NCBI RefSeq assembly: GCF_026341775.1
Contig: NZ_JAPEOB010000001.1
Coordinates: forward strand, 930,001-994,000
Direction: 5' to 3'
Source: Streptomyces sp. NBC_00654
GTDB taxonomy: Bacteria > Actinomycetota > Actinomycetes > Streptomycetales > Streptomycetaceae
DNA: 64,000 nucleotides
Position numbers and translations under genes: made by a program. The notes beneath the pieces are model-generated. The model saw only the letters and a list, made by a program, of their open reading frames with translations. It was not told where the DNA came from and did no database searches. Shown here in pieces: positions 7,378 through 16,001 of the stretch. Position 1 is the stretch's first letter. The number at the start of each line of letters is the position of its first letter.

Positions 7378-8871
7378 ATGCGGGTCAACCGGGCGTGGCT
7401 GGGGCTGATGGTCCTCATGCTGCCGAATTTTCTTGTCGCGATGGACGTGACGGCGTTGCTTCTCGCGCTGCCGCGGCTGAGCGCCGACCTGGGGGCCGAC
7501 AGCGTCCAGCAGCTGTGGATCAGCGACAGCTACGGCCTCATGGTGGCCGGTCTGGTCATCACGATGGGCACGCTCGGCGACCGGATCGGCCGCCGGCGCC
7601 TGCTGATGATCGGCGGTGCGGCGTTCGGGGTGCTGTCGGTCGTGGCCGCCCTCGCGACCGACCCCCTGACGCTGATCATCGCGCGTGCGCTGCTGGGCGT
7701 CGCCGGGGCGACCCTGGTGCCGTCCACCCTCGCCCTGATCACCAATATGTTCCGCGACGAGCGGGAGCGCGGGCGGGCCATCGCGATCTGGGCGACCTGC
7801 CAGTTCACCGGGGGCGCGCTCGGGCCCGTACTCGCCGGATTCCTGCTCCAGTACTTCTGGTGGGGGTCGGTGTTCCTGGTCGCCGTTCCGGCGATGGCGC
7901 TGCTGCTGCTCGCCGGCCCGGTCCTGCTGCCGGAGTTCCGCAGCGACAAGGCCGGCCGCGTGGACCTGGCGAGCGTGGGGCTGTCGCTCGTGGCGGTGCT
8001 GCTGATGGTCCACGGCGTCAAGCAACTGGCCGTGGAGGGCGTGACCGCTGTGCCCGCCGTGGCCCTCGTGACCGGTGCGGCCGTCGGATTCCTGTTCGTG
8101 CGCAGGCAACTGCGGCTGGATACACCATTGTTGGACCTGCGACTCCTTCGTAACCGCCCGTTCACGGCCGTACTCGTGGCGCTGGCCTTCGCCGGTATGG
8201 CCATGGCCGGTACGGGTCTCGTGGTGACCCAGTACCTCCAGAGCGTGCTGGGCTTCTCGCCGGTCGAGTCGGCGCTGCTGTTCGCACCGATGGGCCTGGG
8301 TGTGGCGGCCGGCACCATGGCCGCTCCGCTGCTGGGCCGGTGGATGAGGACGACGACCGCGATCGCCGGCGGGCTGGCGGGGTCGGCGCTGGGCAGTCTG
8401 CTGCTGGCCGGCGTCGGAGGGCCGCACTCCCTGCCGCTGGTGATGACCGGTATCGCCGTACTGGCACTGGGCACCGGCCCGCTGTTCGCGCTGGGCACCG
8501 GGCTGGTCGTCGGGTCCGTACCGCCGGAGCGCGCGGGTTCGGCGGCGTCGATGTCGGAGACCAGCAACTACCTCGGTGGCTCACTGGGGCTCGGGCTGCT
8601 CGGTGTGGTGGCCGCGGTGGTCTACCGCGGCCGGATGGACGGCACGTCCGACTCACTGGCCGACGCGGTCGCCGCGGGCCGGGACCTCCCCGCGGACCGG
8701 GGCGCGGAACTGCTGCACGACGCACGGGAGGCGTTCACCGCCTCGCTGCACGTCACCGGCGTCGTCTCCGCGGCCGTCTTCGCCGGGCTCGCCGTGCTGG
8801 TCCTGACCATGCGCCCGGCCGCACGGCCCGCCCAGGCCGTACAGCCCGAGTACGAGGAGACGCGCTCGTAG
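7378..8871 (+). CDS. MFS drug exporter, DHA2 (QacA/SmvA/LfrA-like)
   Basis: 497 residues with about 14 hydrophobic helices, the size of the DHA2 drug:proton antiporters. Visible signatures are the N-terminal MDVTALLLALP (motif D1), GTLGDRIGRRRLLM (motif A, loop 2-3) and the alternating-access LAGFLLQYFWWGSVF (motif C region). ATG 7378 follows AGGGAG with eight bases; ATG 7342 lies within about two bases of the predicted transcription start and is less likely. Divergent to the ECF42 operon and driven by a copy of the same promoter. The sigma factor therefore probably switches on this pump, presumably with a toxic compound as the signal (inferred). Confidence 0.92.
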   Translation: MRVNRAWLGLMVLMLPNFLVAMDVTALLLALPRLSADLGADSVQQLWISDSYGLMVAGLVITMGTLGDRIGRRRLLMIGGAAFGVLSVVAALATDPLTLIIARALLGVAGATLVPSTLALITNMFRDERERGRAIAIWATCQFTGGALGPVLAGFLLQYFWWGSVFLVAVPAMALLLLAGPVLLPEFRSDKAGRVDLASVGLSLVAVLLMVHGVKQLAVEGVTAVPAVALVTGAAVGFLFVRRQLRLDTPLLDLRLLRNRPFTAVLVALAFAGMAMAGTGLVVTQYLQSVLGFSPVESALLFAPMGLGVAAGTMAAPLLGRWMRTTTAIAGGLAGSALGSLLLAGVGGPHSLPLVMTGIAVLALGTGPLFALGTGLVVGSVPPERAGSAASMSETSNYLGGSLGLGLLGVVAAVVYRGRMDGTSDSLADAVAAGRDLPADRGAELLHDAREAFTASLHVTGVVSAAVFAGLAVLVLTMRPAARPAQAVQPEYEETRS

Positions 8872-8886
8872 AACTCGTTCGGCGAT

Positions 8887-8927
8887 CCCTCGGCGGTCCT
8901 TCGGCGGCCCCTCGGCGGTCCTTCGGC
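8887..8927. repeat. Short direct repeat between convergent genes
   Basis: A 19-bp unit CCCTCGGCGGTCCTTCGGC occurs at 8887-8905 and 8909-8927, period 22. It touches the stop region of the MaoC gene. Confidence 0.7.
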
Positions 8928-9892
8928 TACGTATCCCTGGTGAGCGTCCCCGTGAGGTGGAGGCGTCCGCCGCTGCCGCCCCGCAGCTCGAAGGCGCCGC
9001 CCGACGCGTCGGCGGCGTACGTCACGGTGGCGGGCAGCAGGACGGGGGCCCTGAAGTCGGCCCGTACGTGCCGGATCAGCTCCGGCTCGCCGGCCTCGGC
9101 GAGACACCGGGCCACCGTCCACATGCCGTGCGCGATGGCCCGGGGGAAGCCGAACAGCCGGGCCGTGAGCGGGTACAGATGGATCGGGTTGCGGTCGCCG
9201 GAGGCGGCGCCGTACCGGCGTCCGAGATCCCCGGGCAGCCGCCACTCGGCGACCGGGGGCAGGCTGCCGGTGGCCGGTGGAGAGGGACGGACGGCTGGAC
9301 TCCGGCCGCCGGCATCGGCTTCGGCTTCGGCTCCGGCCCTGGCGCCGGCTTCCGCACCCGTCCCCGTATCCGCATCCCTCCCCGCTCCGGGCGGAGTCGC
9401 GTGCCGTGACAGATAGCCGCTGCGCGACTCCCACACCAGCGCACCGGCGACCCGCGCCTCCGTCACCATCGTGACCTCGGTGCCCCTGCGGTGCGGCGTC
9501 AACTCCGCGGCGTACGCCGTGAGTTCAAGTGGTTCGTCGGCGCGTGCCGTCCGGTGGCGGGTGATCTCGATCCAGGTGTGGACGAGCCCGACGACGGGCA
9601 GCGGGAACGCCCGGCCGGTCATCAGCCGCATGGCGAGCGGAAAGGCCAGGACATGCGGGTACGTGAGCGGCAGCGGGTGGCCGGTGGCTGCCCGGCCGCT
9701 CCCGGCGGTGCTGCCGGGCTCGGTGAAGCCGCAGATCCCGAGGTACGTGGCGAGGGGGCCGGGCGCGACGGGGGCGGCCGGGAGGGTGAGCCGGGCGGCG
9801 GGCAGCGTGGCGCCGTTCCGCCCGGCCCGCTTGAACGGGGAGGTGACGGCCCCGCGTACCAGGGAGGCGCTCAGGCTCGGCATCGGTGTCAC
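8927..9892 (-). CDS. MaoC-like (R)-hydratase/dehydratase, HtdX-type
   Basis: About 321 residues, a double-hotdog protein whose C-terminal half carries the hydratase 2 signature YGAASGDRNPIHLYP and FPRAIAHGMW, with catalytic Asp and His. Such enzymes hydrate or dehydrate acyl-CoA/ACP thioesters. A low-complexity linker of Ala/Glu/Gly/Asp (about residues 180-205) separates the two halves and is probably a repeat expansion. GTG 9892 overlaps the FabG stop as GTGA, so the two are co-translated; ATG 9883 is an alternative. The order MaoC-FabG4 beside a divergent thiolase is that of M. tuberculosis Rv0241c-Rv0242c/Rv0243. A role in fatty acyl chain modification is inferred from that. Confidence 0.9.
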   Translation of the reverse strand: MTPMPSLSASLVRGAVTSPFKRAGRNGATLPAARLTLPAAPVAPGPLATYLGICGFTEPGSTAGSGRAATGHPLPLTYPHVLAFPLAMRLMTGRAFPLPVVGLVHTWIEITRHRTARADEPLELTAYAAELTPHRRGTEVTMVTEARVAGALVWESRSGYLSRHATPPGAGRDADTGTGAEAGARAGAEAEADAGGRSPAVRPSPPATGSLPPVAEWRLPGDLGRRYGAASGDRNPIHLYPLTARLFGFPRAIAHGMWTVARCLAEAGEPELIRHVRADFRAPVLLPATVTYAADASGGAFELRGGSGGRLHLTGTLTRDT

Positions 9893-11208
9893 GCCCCCAG
9901 CAGGCTCTGGCCGCAGACGCGCAGGATCTGGCCGTTGACGGCGCTGGACGCGGGCTGGGCGTACCAGGCCGTCGCTTCGGCGACGTCGGCCGGAAGGCCG
10001 CCCTGCGCGAGGGAGTTCATCCGGCGGCCCGCCTCGCGGATGAGGAGCGGCACGGCGGCGGTCATCTTCGTCTCGATGAACCCGGGAGCGACGGCGTTGA
10101 CCGTGATGCCGTGCTCGGCGGCGGCGCGCGGCGCCATCGAGCGGACCAGGCCGATGATGCCCGCCTTGGCGGCCGCGTAGTTGGTCTGGCCGTTGTTGCC
10201 CGCGATGCCCGCGATCGAGGCGGTGGCGACGATCCGGCCGCCGCGGTTGACCGTGCCCGCCTCCAGGAGCGCGTCCGTCGTGCGCAGCACGCTGTCCAGG
10301 TTGACCTCGATGACCGATGCCCAGCGGTCGGCCGGCATGTTGGCGAGGCGGCGGTCGCGGGTGATGCCCGCGTTGTGGACGAGGATGTCGAGCCCGCCGG
10401 GGGCCGCGGCGGCGATGCGTTCGGCGGCGTCGGGCGCGGTGATGTCCAGCGGGAGGGCGGTGGCACCGAGCCGGTCGGAGGTGCGGACCAGTTCGTCATG
10501 GGCCCGGGGGACGTCCAGGCAGACGACCCGGGCGCCGTCGCGGGCCAGTACGGACGCGACCGAGGCGCCGATGCCCCGGGCGGCGCCGGTGACCAGGGCG
10601 GTGCGGCCGGACAGCGGCGCGGCCCAGTCGGCCACCGGATCGGGGGCGGCCGCGGTCAGCTCGATGACCTGGCCGCTGATGTACGCCGACTTGGGGGAGA
10701 GCAGGAAGCGGAGCGTGGACTCGGCGGAGGCCACCGCCTGCGGGGCGATGCGCACGAGCTGAACGGTGGAGCCCCGGCCGATCTCCTTGCCCAGGGAGCG
10801 TACGAATCCCTCCAGCGCCTGCTGGGCAGCCGCCCGGTGGTGGTCGTCGGGGGACGGAGCCGTACCGAGAAGGACGATGCGGCCGCAGGGTGCGAGGGAG
10901 CGTACGACGGGGTGCAGGGCGGCGTGGACATCGCTGAGCCCGGCGGCGGAGGCCACACCCGTCGCGTCCAGGACGATGGCGGCGGGCCGTTCGGCGCGGT
11001 CGACGGTCTTCGGCCCGGTGGCGCCGAGCAGCGCCCGGAGCTCGTCCGTGATCGTGGACTCTCCGGCCGTGAGGTGCAGGAGAGGGCCGTCGAGGTCCGG
11101 TGTCTCCAGGGTCCAGCGGCGCAGTGGGGCGGGCTGCGGCAGGCCGAGCCCGCGGGTCAGGAAACGGCCGGGTGCTGTGCCGGTGAAGTGCAGATAGCGG
11201 TCGGCCAT
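9889..11208 (-). CDS. High-molecular-weight 3-oxoacyl reductase, FabG4-like
   Basis: 439 residues. A degenerate N-terminal Rossmann-like domain (about 1-205) is followed by an intact short-chain dehydrogenase: TGAARGIGASVA cofactor loop, HNAG strand, Ser in ATASIAGIAG and YAAAKAG active site (Y-x3-K), then PG in NAVAPGFIETKM. This two-domain plan is that of FabG4, which reduces 3-oxoacyl-CoA with NADH. First gene of an operon with the MaoC hydratase (4-base overlap). The promoter region contains a 26-bp near-perfect dyad (11239-11264), a likely repressor operator. Confidence 0.92.
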   Translation of the reverse strand: MADRYLHFTGTAPGRFLTRGLGLPQPAPLRRWTLETPDLDGPLLHLTAGESTITDELRALLGATGPKTVDRAERPAAIVLDATGVASAAGLSDVHAALHPVVRSLAPCGRIVLLGTAPSPDDHHRAAAQQALEGFVRSLGKEIGRGSTVQLVRIAPQAVASAESTLRFLLSPKSAYISGQVIELTAAAPDPVADWAAPLSGRTALVTGAARGIGASVASVLARDGARVVCLDVPRAHDELVRTSDRLGATALPLDITAPDAAERIAAAAPGGLDILVHNAGITRDRRLANMPADRWASVIEVNLDSVLRTTDALLEAGTVNRGGRIVATASIAGIAGNNGQTNYAAAKAGIIGLVRSMAPRAAAEHGITVNAVAPGFIETKMTAAVPLLIREAGRRMNSLAQGGLPADVAEATAWYAQPASSAVNGQILRVCGQSLLGA

Positions 11209-11238
11209 TGTCCGGACTCCCTGCTCGGTCGTAGATTT

Positions 11239-11264
11239 ACTCTTGAGTAAGGTTACTCAAGAGT
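11239..11264. promoter_or_regulatory. Long dyad operator between fabG4-like operon and thiolase remnant
   Basis: Arms ACTCTTGAGTAA (11239-11250) and TTACTCAAGAGT (11253-11264) are perfect complements around GG. Each arm contains a smaller ACTC-type half-site. This is the size and form of a TetR-type operator for lipid genes; the regulator is not adjacent. Confidence 0.75.
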
Positions 11265-11349
11265 CAGGAGTAGGTCGAGATGAACCGTCCGGGATCGACC
11301 GGCACGAGGCGGTCGCGATGACCGCACGTATCCCTCTCGCTCTCGGCAG

Positions 11350-11690
11350 CGGGCCGGCGAGTTCGTCGCGGGCGCCGTCCTCAAGCACAGCCGGGACTTC
11401 AACCTGGCCCGCGAGACCGTACTCGGCTCGGCCCTGGACCCGCGCACGCCCGCGTACGACATCCAACAGGCCTGCGGAACCGGGCTCCAGGCAGTGATCT
11501 CCGCCGCCAACAAGATCGCGCTCGGCGCCGTCGACTCCGCGATCGCGGGCGGCGCGGACACCACCAGCGACGCCCCTCGGGGTCAACGACCAGCTGCGCC
11601 GGCTCCTGCTCGCGGCCCGCCGCGCCAGGAGTACGGGAGGACGGATCAAGGCACTCGCCGGCGTACGCCCCCGGCACCTCGTCCGGCGCC
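11350..11690 (+). pseudogene. Thiolase (acetyl-CoA acetyltransferase, FadA2-like) remnant
   Basis: Frame 1 from 11359 reads EFVAGAVLKHSRDFNLARE and then AYDIQQACGTGLQAVISAAN, KIALGAVDSAIAGGADTTSD: unmistakable thiolase core with the active-site Cys of QACGTG. At about 11575 one base is missing (GCCCCTCGG) and the reading continues in the next frame as PLGVNDQLRRLLLAARRA, RSTGGRIKALAGVRPRHLV, after which homology stops. The N-terminal ~50 residues and the C-terminal half, including the second catalytic Cys and His, are gone. The position is that of fadA2, divergent to fabG4/htdX in mycobacteria. The operon has therefore lost its thiolase partner. Confidence 0.8.
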
Positions 11691-11819
11691 ACACTCCCTG
11701 CCTTCGGTCACCGGCCCCTTCCCCCTTCCGCCTTCCCCCTCCCCTCCGCTTCCCTTCCTGAAGATGCCGGACGGACGACCCGGCGACCGACCCGCCCGAC
11801 CCCAGTTGAGGAGCCGCAC

Positions 11820-13724
11820 GTGTCCACGCCACCCGCCACACCCACTGCCCCGGTCCTGGTCGAGCCCACGAAGACCAGGGCGGCCGACGGGACGGTACGA
11901 GAGGTCTCGGTACCGGCCTTCGCGCCGCGCGTGCTGCGCGGTTCGCTCGCCGAGATCCCCTTCGACAACGCCCGCGAGGCACCCGCCGACGCCGTTCTCA
12001 GCCGGAAGCGGACGGACGGAAGCTGGCAGGACGTGACGGCCGCCGAGTTCGCCGAAGAGGTGCGGGCGGTCGCCAAGGGCCTGATGGCGGAGGGGCTCCG
12101 GGCCGGGGACCGGATCGCGATCATGGCCCGTACGACCTACGAATGGACGCTGCTCGACTTCGCGTCCTGGGCCGCCGGGCTGGTCACCGTACCCATCTAC
12201 CCGACCTCGTCGGCCTTCCAGGCCCGCTGGATCCTCCAGGACTCGGGCGCGGTCGCGTGCGCCGTGGAGTCGAAGGAGCAGGCCCGGCTGATCAGCCAGG
12301 AGCGCAAGCAGCTGGGCGGTCTGGCCCATCTGTGGCAGCTCGACACCGGGGTGGTCGGCCGGCTCAGGACGCTCGGCAGGGACATCCCCGACGAGGCGGT
12401 CGCCGCGCGCCGGGCCACGCGGGAACCGGACAGCCCCGCCACCCTCATCTACACCTCGGGCACCACGGGCCGCCCGAAGGGCTGTGTCCTGACCCACGGC
12501 AACTTCTTCGCCGAGGTCGACAACGCGATCGCGCTGCTGCACCCGGTGTTCACCTCGGTGTCCACATACCCGGCGTCCACCCTGCTGTTCCTCCCGCTCT
12601 CCCATGTCTTCGGCCGGATGGTGGCGATCGGCTGCATGCGCGCCCGGGTCCGGCTCGGGCATGCCCCGTCCATCGGGACGGAGGACCTGCTCGCCGACCT
12701 CGCGGGCTTCAAGCCGTCGTTCCTGCTGGCCATCCCGTACGTCCTGGAGAAGGTCTACAACACGGGCCGGGCCACCGCCGAGAAGATGGGCCGGGCCTCG
12801 TCCTTCGACCGGGCGGCCCGGATCGCCCGGCGTTACGGGGAGGCGGTCGAGGCCGCCCAACACGGCGGGGGCCCGGGGCCCGGCCTCGGCCTGCGGGCGG
12901 CCCGAGGGCTCTACGACCCGCTGGTCTACCGCCGTATCCGCGCGGCGCTCGGCGGCCATGTCCGGTACGTGATCTGCGGCGGCTCCCCGCTGGGGCACCG
13001 GCTCGCGGCGTTCTACGCGGGCGCGGGCATCGAGATCTTCGAGGGCTACGGTCTCACCGAGACCACCGCCGCCCACACGGTGACCCCGCCCCTCAAACCC
13101 CGCCTCGGCACGGTCGGCTGGCCGCTTCCGGGGACCTCGGTACGGATCGCGGACGACGGCGAGATCCTGCTGCGCGGCGGCCAGGTGTTCCAGGGCTACT
13201 GGAACGCCGAGCGCGGCGGGCCGGTCCCCGTGCTCGACGACGACTGGTTCGCCACGGGCGACCTGGGCGCGCTCGACGAGGACGGCTACCTGACGATCAC
13301 CGGCCGCAAGAAGGACATCATCATCACGTCCGGCGGCAAGAACGTCACCCCGGCCCCCCTGGAGGACTGGCTGCGCGCCCATCCACTGGTCAGCCAGTGC
13401 ATGGTGGTCGGCGACAACCGCTCCTTCATCACGGCCCTGATCACCCTGGAGCCGGACGGCCTCCAGCACTGGCGCCAGATGCGCAAGAAGCAGGACATGC
13501 CGATGCGGGACCTGGTGAACGACGAGGAGCTTCGGGCCACCCTGCAACGCGCGGTCGACGAAGCCAACCGCCTGGTCTCGCGCGCCGAGTCGATCCGTAA
13601 GTTCACGGTCCTGCCCGGCGACTTCACGGAGGCCGGCGGCCATCTGACCCCGTCCCTGAAGCTGAAACGGGACGCGGTCGCACGGGACTTCGCGGCAGAG
13701 ATCGAGGAGCTGTACCGGAAATAG
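11820..13724 (+). CDS. Long-chain acyl-CoA synthetase (AMP-forming), FadD15-like
   Basis: 634 residues of the ANL superfamily. Seen in order: P-loop A3 LIYTSGTTGRPKGCVLTHGN (about residues 208-227), FLPLSHVFGR, the A5 motif YGLTETTAA, the A7/A8 region WFATGDLGALDEDGYLTITG and RKKDIIITSGGKNV, and a C-terminal SLKLKR carrying the likely catalytic Lys. It activates fatty acids to acyl-CoA via an acyl-adenylate. GTG 11820 follows a GAGGAG purine stretch. It is downstream of the dead thiolase and near the MaoC/FabG4 operon, so it probably belongs to the same lipid pathway. A PPi-forming ligase for another carboxylate remains possible. Confidence 0.93.
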   Translation: MSTPPATPTAPVLVEPTKTRAADGTVREVSVPAFAPRVLRGSLAEIPFDNAREAPADAVLSRKRTDGSWQDVTAAEFAEEVRAVAKGLMAEGLRAGDRIAIMARTTYEWTLLDFASWAAGLVTVPIYPTSSAFQARWILQDSGAVACAVESKEQARLISQERKQLGGLAHLWQLDTGVVGRLRTLGRDIPDEAVAARRATREPDSPATLIYTSGTTGRPKGCVLTHGNFFAEVDNAIALLHPVFTSVSTYPASTLLFLPLSHVFGRMVAIGCMRARVRLGHAPSIGTEDLLADLAGFKPSFLLAIPYVLEKVYNTGRATAEKMGRASSFDRAARIARRYGEAVEAAQHGGGPGPGLGLRAARGLYDPLVYRRIRAALGGHVRYVICGGSPLGHRLAAFYAGAGIEIFEGYGLTETTAAHTVTPPLKPRLGTVGWPLPGTSVRIADDGEILLRGGQVFQGYWNAERGGPVPVLDDDWFATGDLGALDEDGYLTITGRKKDIIITSGGKNVTPAPLEDWLRAHPLVSQCMVVGDNRSFITALITLEPDGLQHWRQMRKKQDMPMRDLVNDEELRATLQRAVDEANRLVSRAESIRKFTVLPGDFTEAGGHLTPSLKLKRDAVARDFAAEIEELYRK

Positions 13725-13800
13725 CGGTTCGCCGCGCGTGCGGGGCCGGCACTCTCGGCAGCCGCGGTCACGCCTGCCGAGAACCTGTCCATGGAGAGGG

Positions 13801-15171
13801 CTACTTGGCCGTCTGCTCCGGGTCGTAACCGCGGAAGGGGCGGTCGAAGAGCCAGTTGTAGAGCATCTCCCGGCAGATCTCCGGCTGGAAGGCAGGCACC
13901 TGATGCCCGGAGTCGGGTACGGCGACCTGCGTCAGGTTTCCGACCCTGCGGACGAATCCCTTGGGGTCCCCCTGCGCCTGGGTCCAGATCAGCCGAGGGG
14001 CGCCGCGCCACTCCGCCTGCTCGCCGCGCTGTTTCATCAGGTCGTCCAGGATCTCCTCGGTGCTGCGGTACCCACAGGCGGTGTCGAAGTTCCCGGTGTA
14101 GAGCAGGGTCTTGTAGTTCTTCTCGACAAGCTGGGCGTACAGCCCCGAGGCGTCCGCCATGTTGTCGTCCACGAGCGCCTCGGTCACCGGCCCCTTGTCA
14201 TCCGCGTTCTCCCAGGTGACGTGGGCGGGTACGTTCAGGGACGCCTTCATCTCCGCGCTGTTGAGGTAGGTGCTCAGCGCCCCCATGGGCAGATCGTCCC
14301 AGCGCCGCACGTCGTAGACGTCGAAGTTCCCTCCGTACGCCACGGTCCTGTCCACCAAGGCGTTGCCGAGCCGGTTGGCCTCCTTCATGTCCTTTCCCTC
14401 GTGGAGGACCTTCTGGAACTCTGCGTAGGAGTTCTCCAGCGATTCCTTCTGGTCCATACCGAGGAACCCGGTGGTGTAGGCATAGTCGATCAGGACCCGG
14501 AGGGACAGTTCGGGCTTGATCCAGCCGTTGCCCACGGAGATTCCCATGAGGTTGAGATTCAGCCCCCCGGGTTCGACGGCGTTCTGCTTGTCGATCTCCA
14601 GGGCGATCGCCGGGACGTACTTGCCGGCGTAGCTCTCACCGCAGACGTACAGCGGGCACTTCGCGTACTCCGGGTGCAAGCGGAAGAACTCCTGCAGTCC
14701 CTGCCAGAACATGTGGCTGAGGGTGCCTTCGTCCGGGACGTACTCCTCCGGCTCGTCGGAGTAGCTGTATCCGGTGCCGATGGGCTGGTCCCAGTAGACG
14801 ACGTGCGCCTCCTGGTTCCAGGCGGTGGAGGTTACCGACACCGTCCCGGCGGCGTCGTCACCGATGGACAGCGGCCCGTTCTCCAGGAACAGCCCCAGCA
14901 ACGAGGAGGCGCCGGGACCGCCGTTGAGCCAGATCACCAGGGGCGTCCGTGCGATCAGGTCCTGCTGCTCCTCGACCGGGATATGGGGGTTGCAGGACTG
15001 GCTCTCGAAGAACCAGTAGAAGAGGTGGTTCTTCTGCTTCTCCTGCTTCATGCCATCGACGTGAACGTGCCCGGCGTAGGAGCGGACCTTCTTGGTGCCG
15101 CCGGTGAAGAGATCGATGCGCTGGGTGTTGAGGATGTTCGACGGAATCGAATCGACGAGGTCTGGAGACAT
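13801..15171 (-). CDS. Serine carboxypeptidase, peptidase family S10
   Basis: 456 residues of a family that is mainly eukaryotic. Signatures: [28 protein letters not shown] (Ala replaces the Cys usual in GPGCSS), [16 protein letters not shown], the nucleophile elbow [11 protein letters not shown], Asp in GNFDTACGY and His in [11 protein letters not shown]. The catalytic triad is thus complete. No signal peptide is visible, unlike the secreted or vacuolar homologues, which suggests a cytosolic role. In plants, members of this fold act as acyltransferases, so peptide hydrolysis should not be assumed. It is second in a two-gene unit after a phosphatidylserine-decarboxylase-like ORF, 31 bases apart. 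Its third codon positions look less GC-saturated than its neighbours, a hint of transfer. Confidence 0.92.
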   Translation of the reverse strand: MSPDLVDSIPSNILNTQRIDLFTGGTKKVRSYAGHVHVDGMKQEKQKNHLFYWFFESQSCNPHIPVEEQQDLIARTPLVIWLNGGPGASSLLGLFLENGPLSIGDDAAGTVSVTSTAWNQEAHVVYWDQPIGTGYSYSDEPEEYVPDEGTLSHMFWQGLQEFFRLHPEYAKCPLYVCGESYAGKYVPAIALEIDKQNAVEPGGLNLNLMGISVGNGWIKPELSLRVLIDYAYTTGFLGMDQKESLENSYAEFQKVLHEGKDMKEANRLGNALVDRTVAYGGNFDVYDVRRWDDLPMGALSTYLNSAEMKASLNVPAHVTWENADDKGPVTEALVDDNMADASGLYAQLVEKNYKTLLYTGNFDTACGYRSTEEILDDLMKQRGEQAEWRGAPRLIWTQAQGDPKGFVRRVGNLTQVAVPDSGHQVPAFQPEICREMLYNWLFDRPFRGYDPEQTAK

Positions 15172-15202
15172 CTTCAGTATCCGTTCATGAGCAGCAGCGG
15201 GA

Positions 15203-15574
15203 TCAGGCGTTCAGCGGACGGCGCCGGCCGGACTGTGTGTGGTAGGAGCCGGTGAACAGCCCGTTCGTACGCTCCACTTGTTCCAGGACTCCGATGCGCT
15301 GCCCCTGGAGCATCTGCAACGCGGGGAACCGGTTCTTCTCGAACAGCAGGATGTTCAGCGACCCGCCGTACTTGAAGTTCCCGATTTTCTCGCCCTTCGT
15401 CACCGGGACCGGACCGTTGACATTCCTGAATTTGTCCAGGTAGTTCACGGAGGCGATCGAGTTGAGGCCGACGGTCACCATTCCGACATAGCCCTCGACC
15501 GGGTCGCTTTCCGTGCTCTCCGGGTACTGCGTCTTGATGATCACGTATCCCCGTGGAGTTCGCTTTCGGCGCAT
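15203..15574 (-). pseudogene. C-terminal part of a phosphatidylserine-decarboxylase-family protein
   Basis: 123 residues. The stretch GYVGMVTVGLNSIASV, then GPVPVTKGEKIGNFKYGGSL and NILLFEKNRF, resembles the C-terminus of the pyruvoyl-dependent PS decarboxylase family. GGS takes the place of the LGST self-cleavage site. The N-terminal part with the catalytic Asp and His is absent, there is no Shine-Dalgarno before the ATG, and upstream DNA shows no matching frame, so this looks like a 5'-deleted gene. Relatives in this family include amino acid decarboxylases. It directly precedes the S10 peptidase. Family assignment is moderately sure. Confidence 0.6.
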
Positions 15575-15767
15575 GGGAGGAGTGCGCGGCGTGCGCGAGT
15601 ATCCCCATTTGATTGCCGAGCGGACCCAAGCCTAGGTGGAGCGTGATATTCGAAATGCCGTCGGAGGGGGTGCAGTTGTGGCAGAACCGGGAGCGCGGGG
15701 GGCGTACTGACCGACGGTCCGGCGTACCGGCAGATGCTTGGGGGAACAACGCTTGGAGGACACTCGC

Positions 15768-15938
15768 GTGCGTGCGGGTGGCCCCGGGGCGGAGCGGCTC
15801 GGCCGGGCTGCCGGTCCTGCCTCCCACGCGCAGTGGTACCGCAGGGCGCGGGTGGAGATCGGACGGATGGCCGGCCCGCTGCCGGGGCTGTTGGAAGCGT
15901 GGGAGTTGCGGCACTCTGGTGGCGTTCAACTCGCGTAG
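15768..15938 (+). CDS. Possible small protein of unknown function
   Basis: A 56-residue ORF from GTG 15768 with a good Shine-Dalgarno GGAGGA (15755-15760) seven bases upstream. Third positions are mostly G/C over the first 45 codons. The second half, WYRRARVEIGRMAGPLPGLL, could form an amphipathic helix. No family is recognised. It sits in the 427-base gap between the truncated decarboxylase and the M23 peptidase, which is otherwise without visible features. It could equally be chance. Confidence 0.4.
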   Translation: MRAGGPGAERLGRAAGPASHAQWYRRARVEIGRMAGPLPGLLEAWELRHSGGVQLA

Positions 15939-16001
15939 ATTCCACGGCACTTCGCACGACGCACCCCACTGCTCGGTTGTCGACCGGAGGATTCCTCACC
16001 C

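Noticed and set aside
5547..7418. A 623-codon minus-strand frame joining the sigma factor with upstream DNA
   Set aside because: The conserved sigma start is ATG 6785, and the DGPF gene overlaps in another frame; the extra N-terminus reads as DGPF gene and promoter in the wrong frame.
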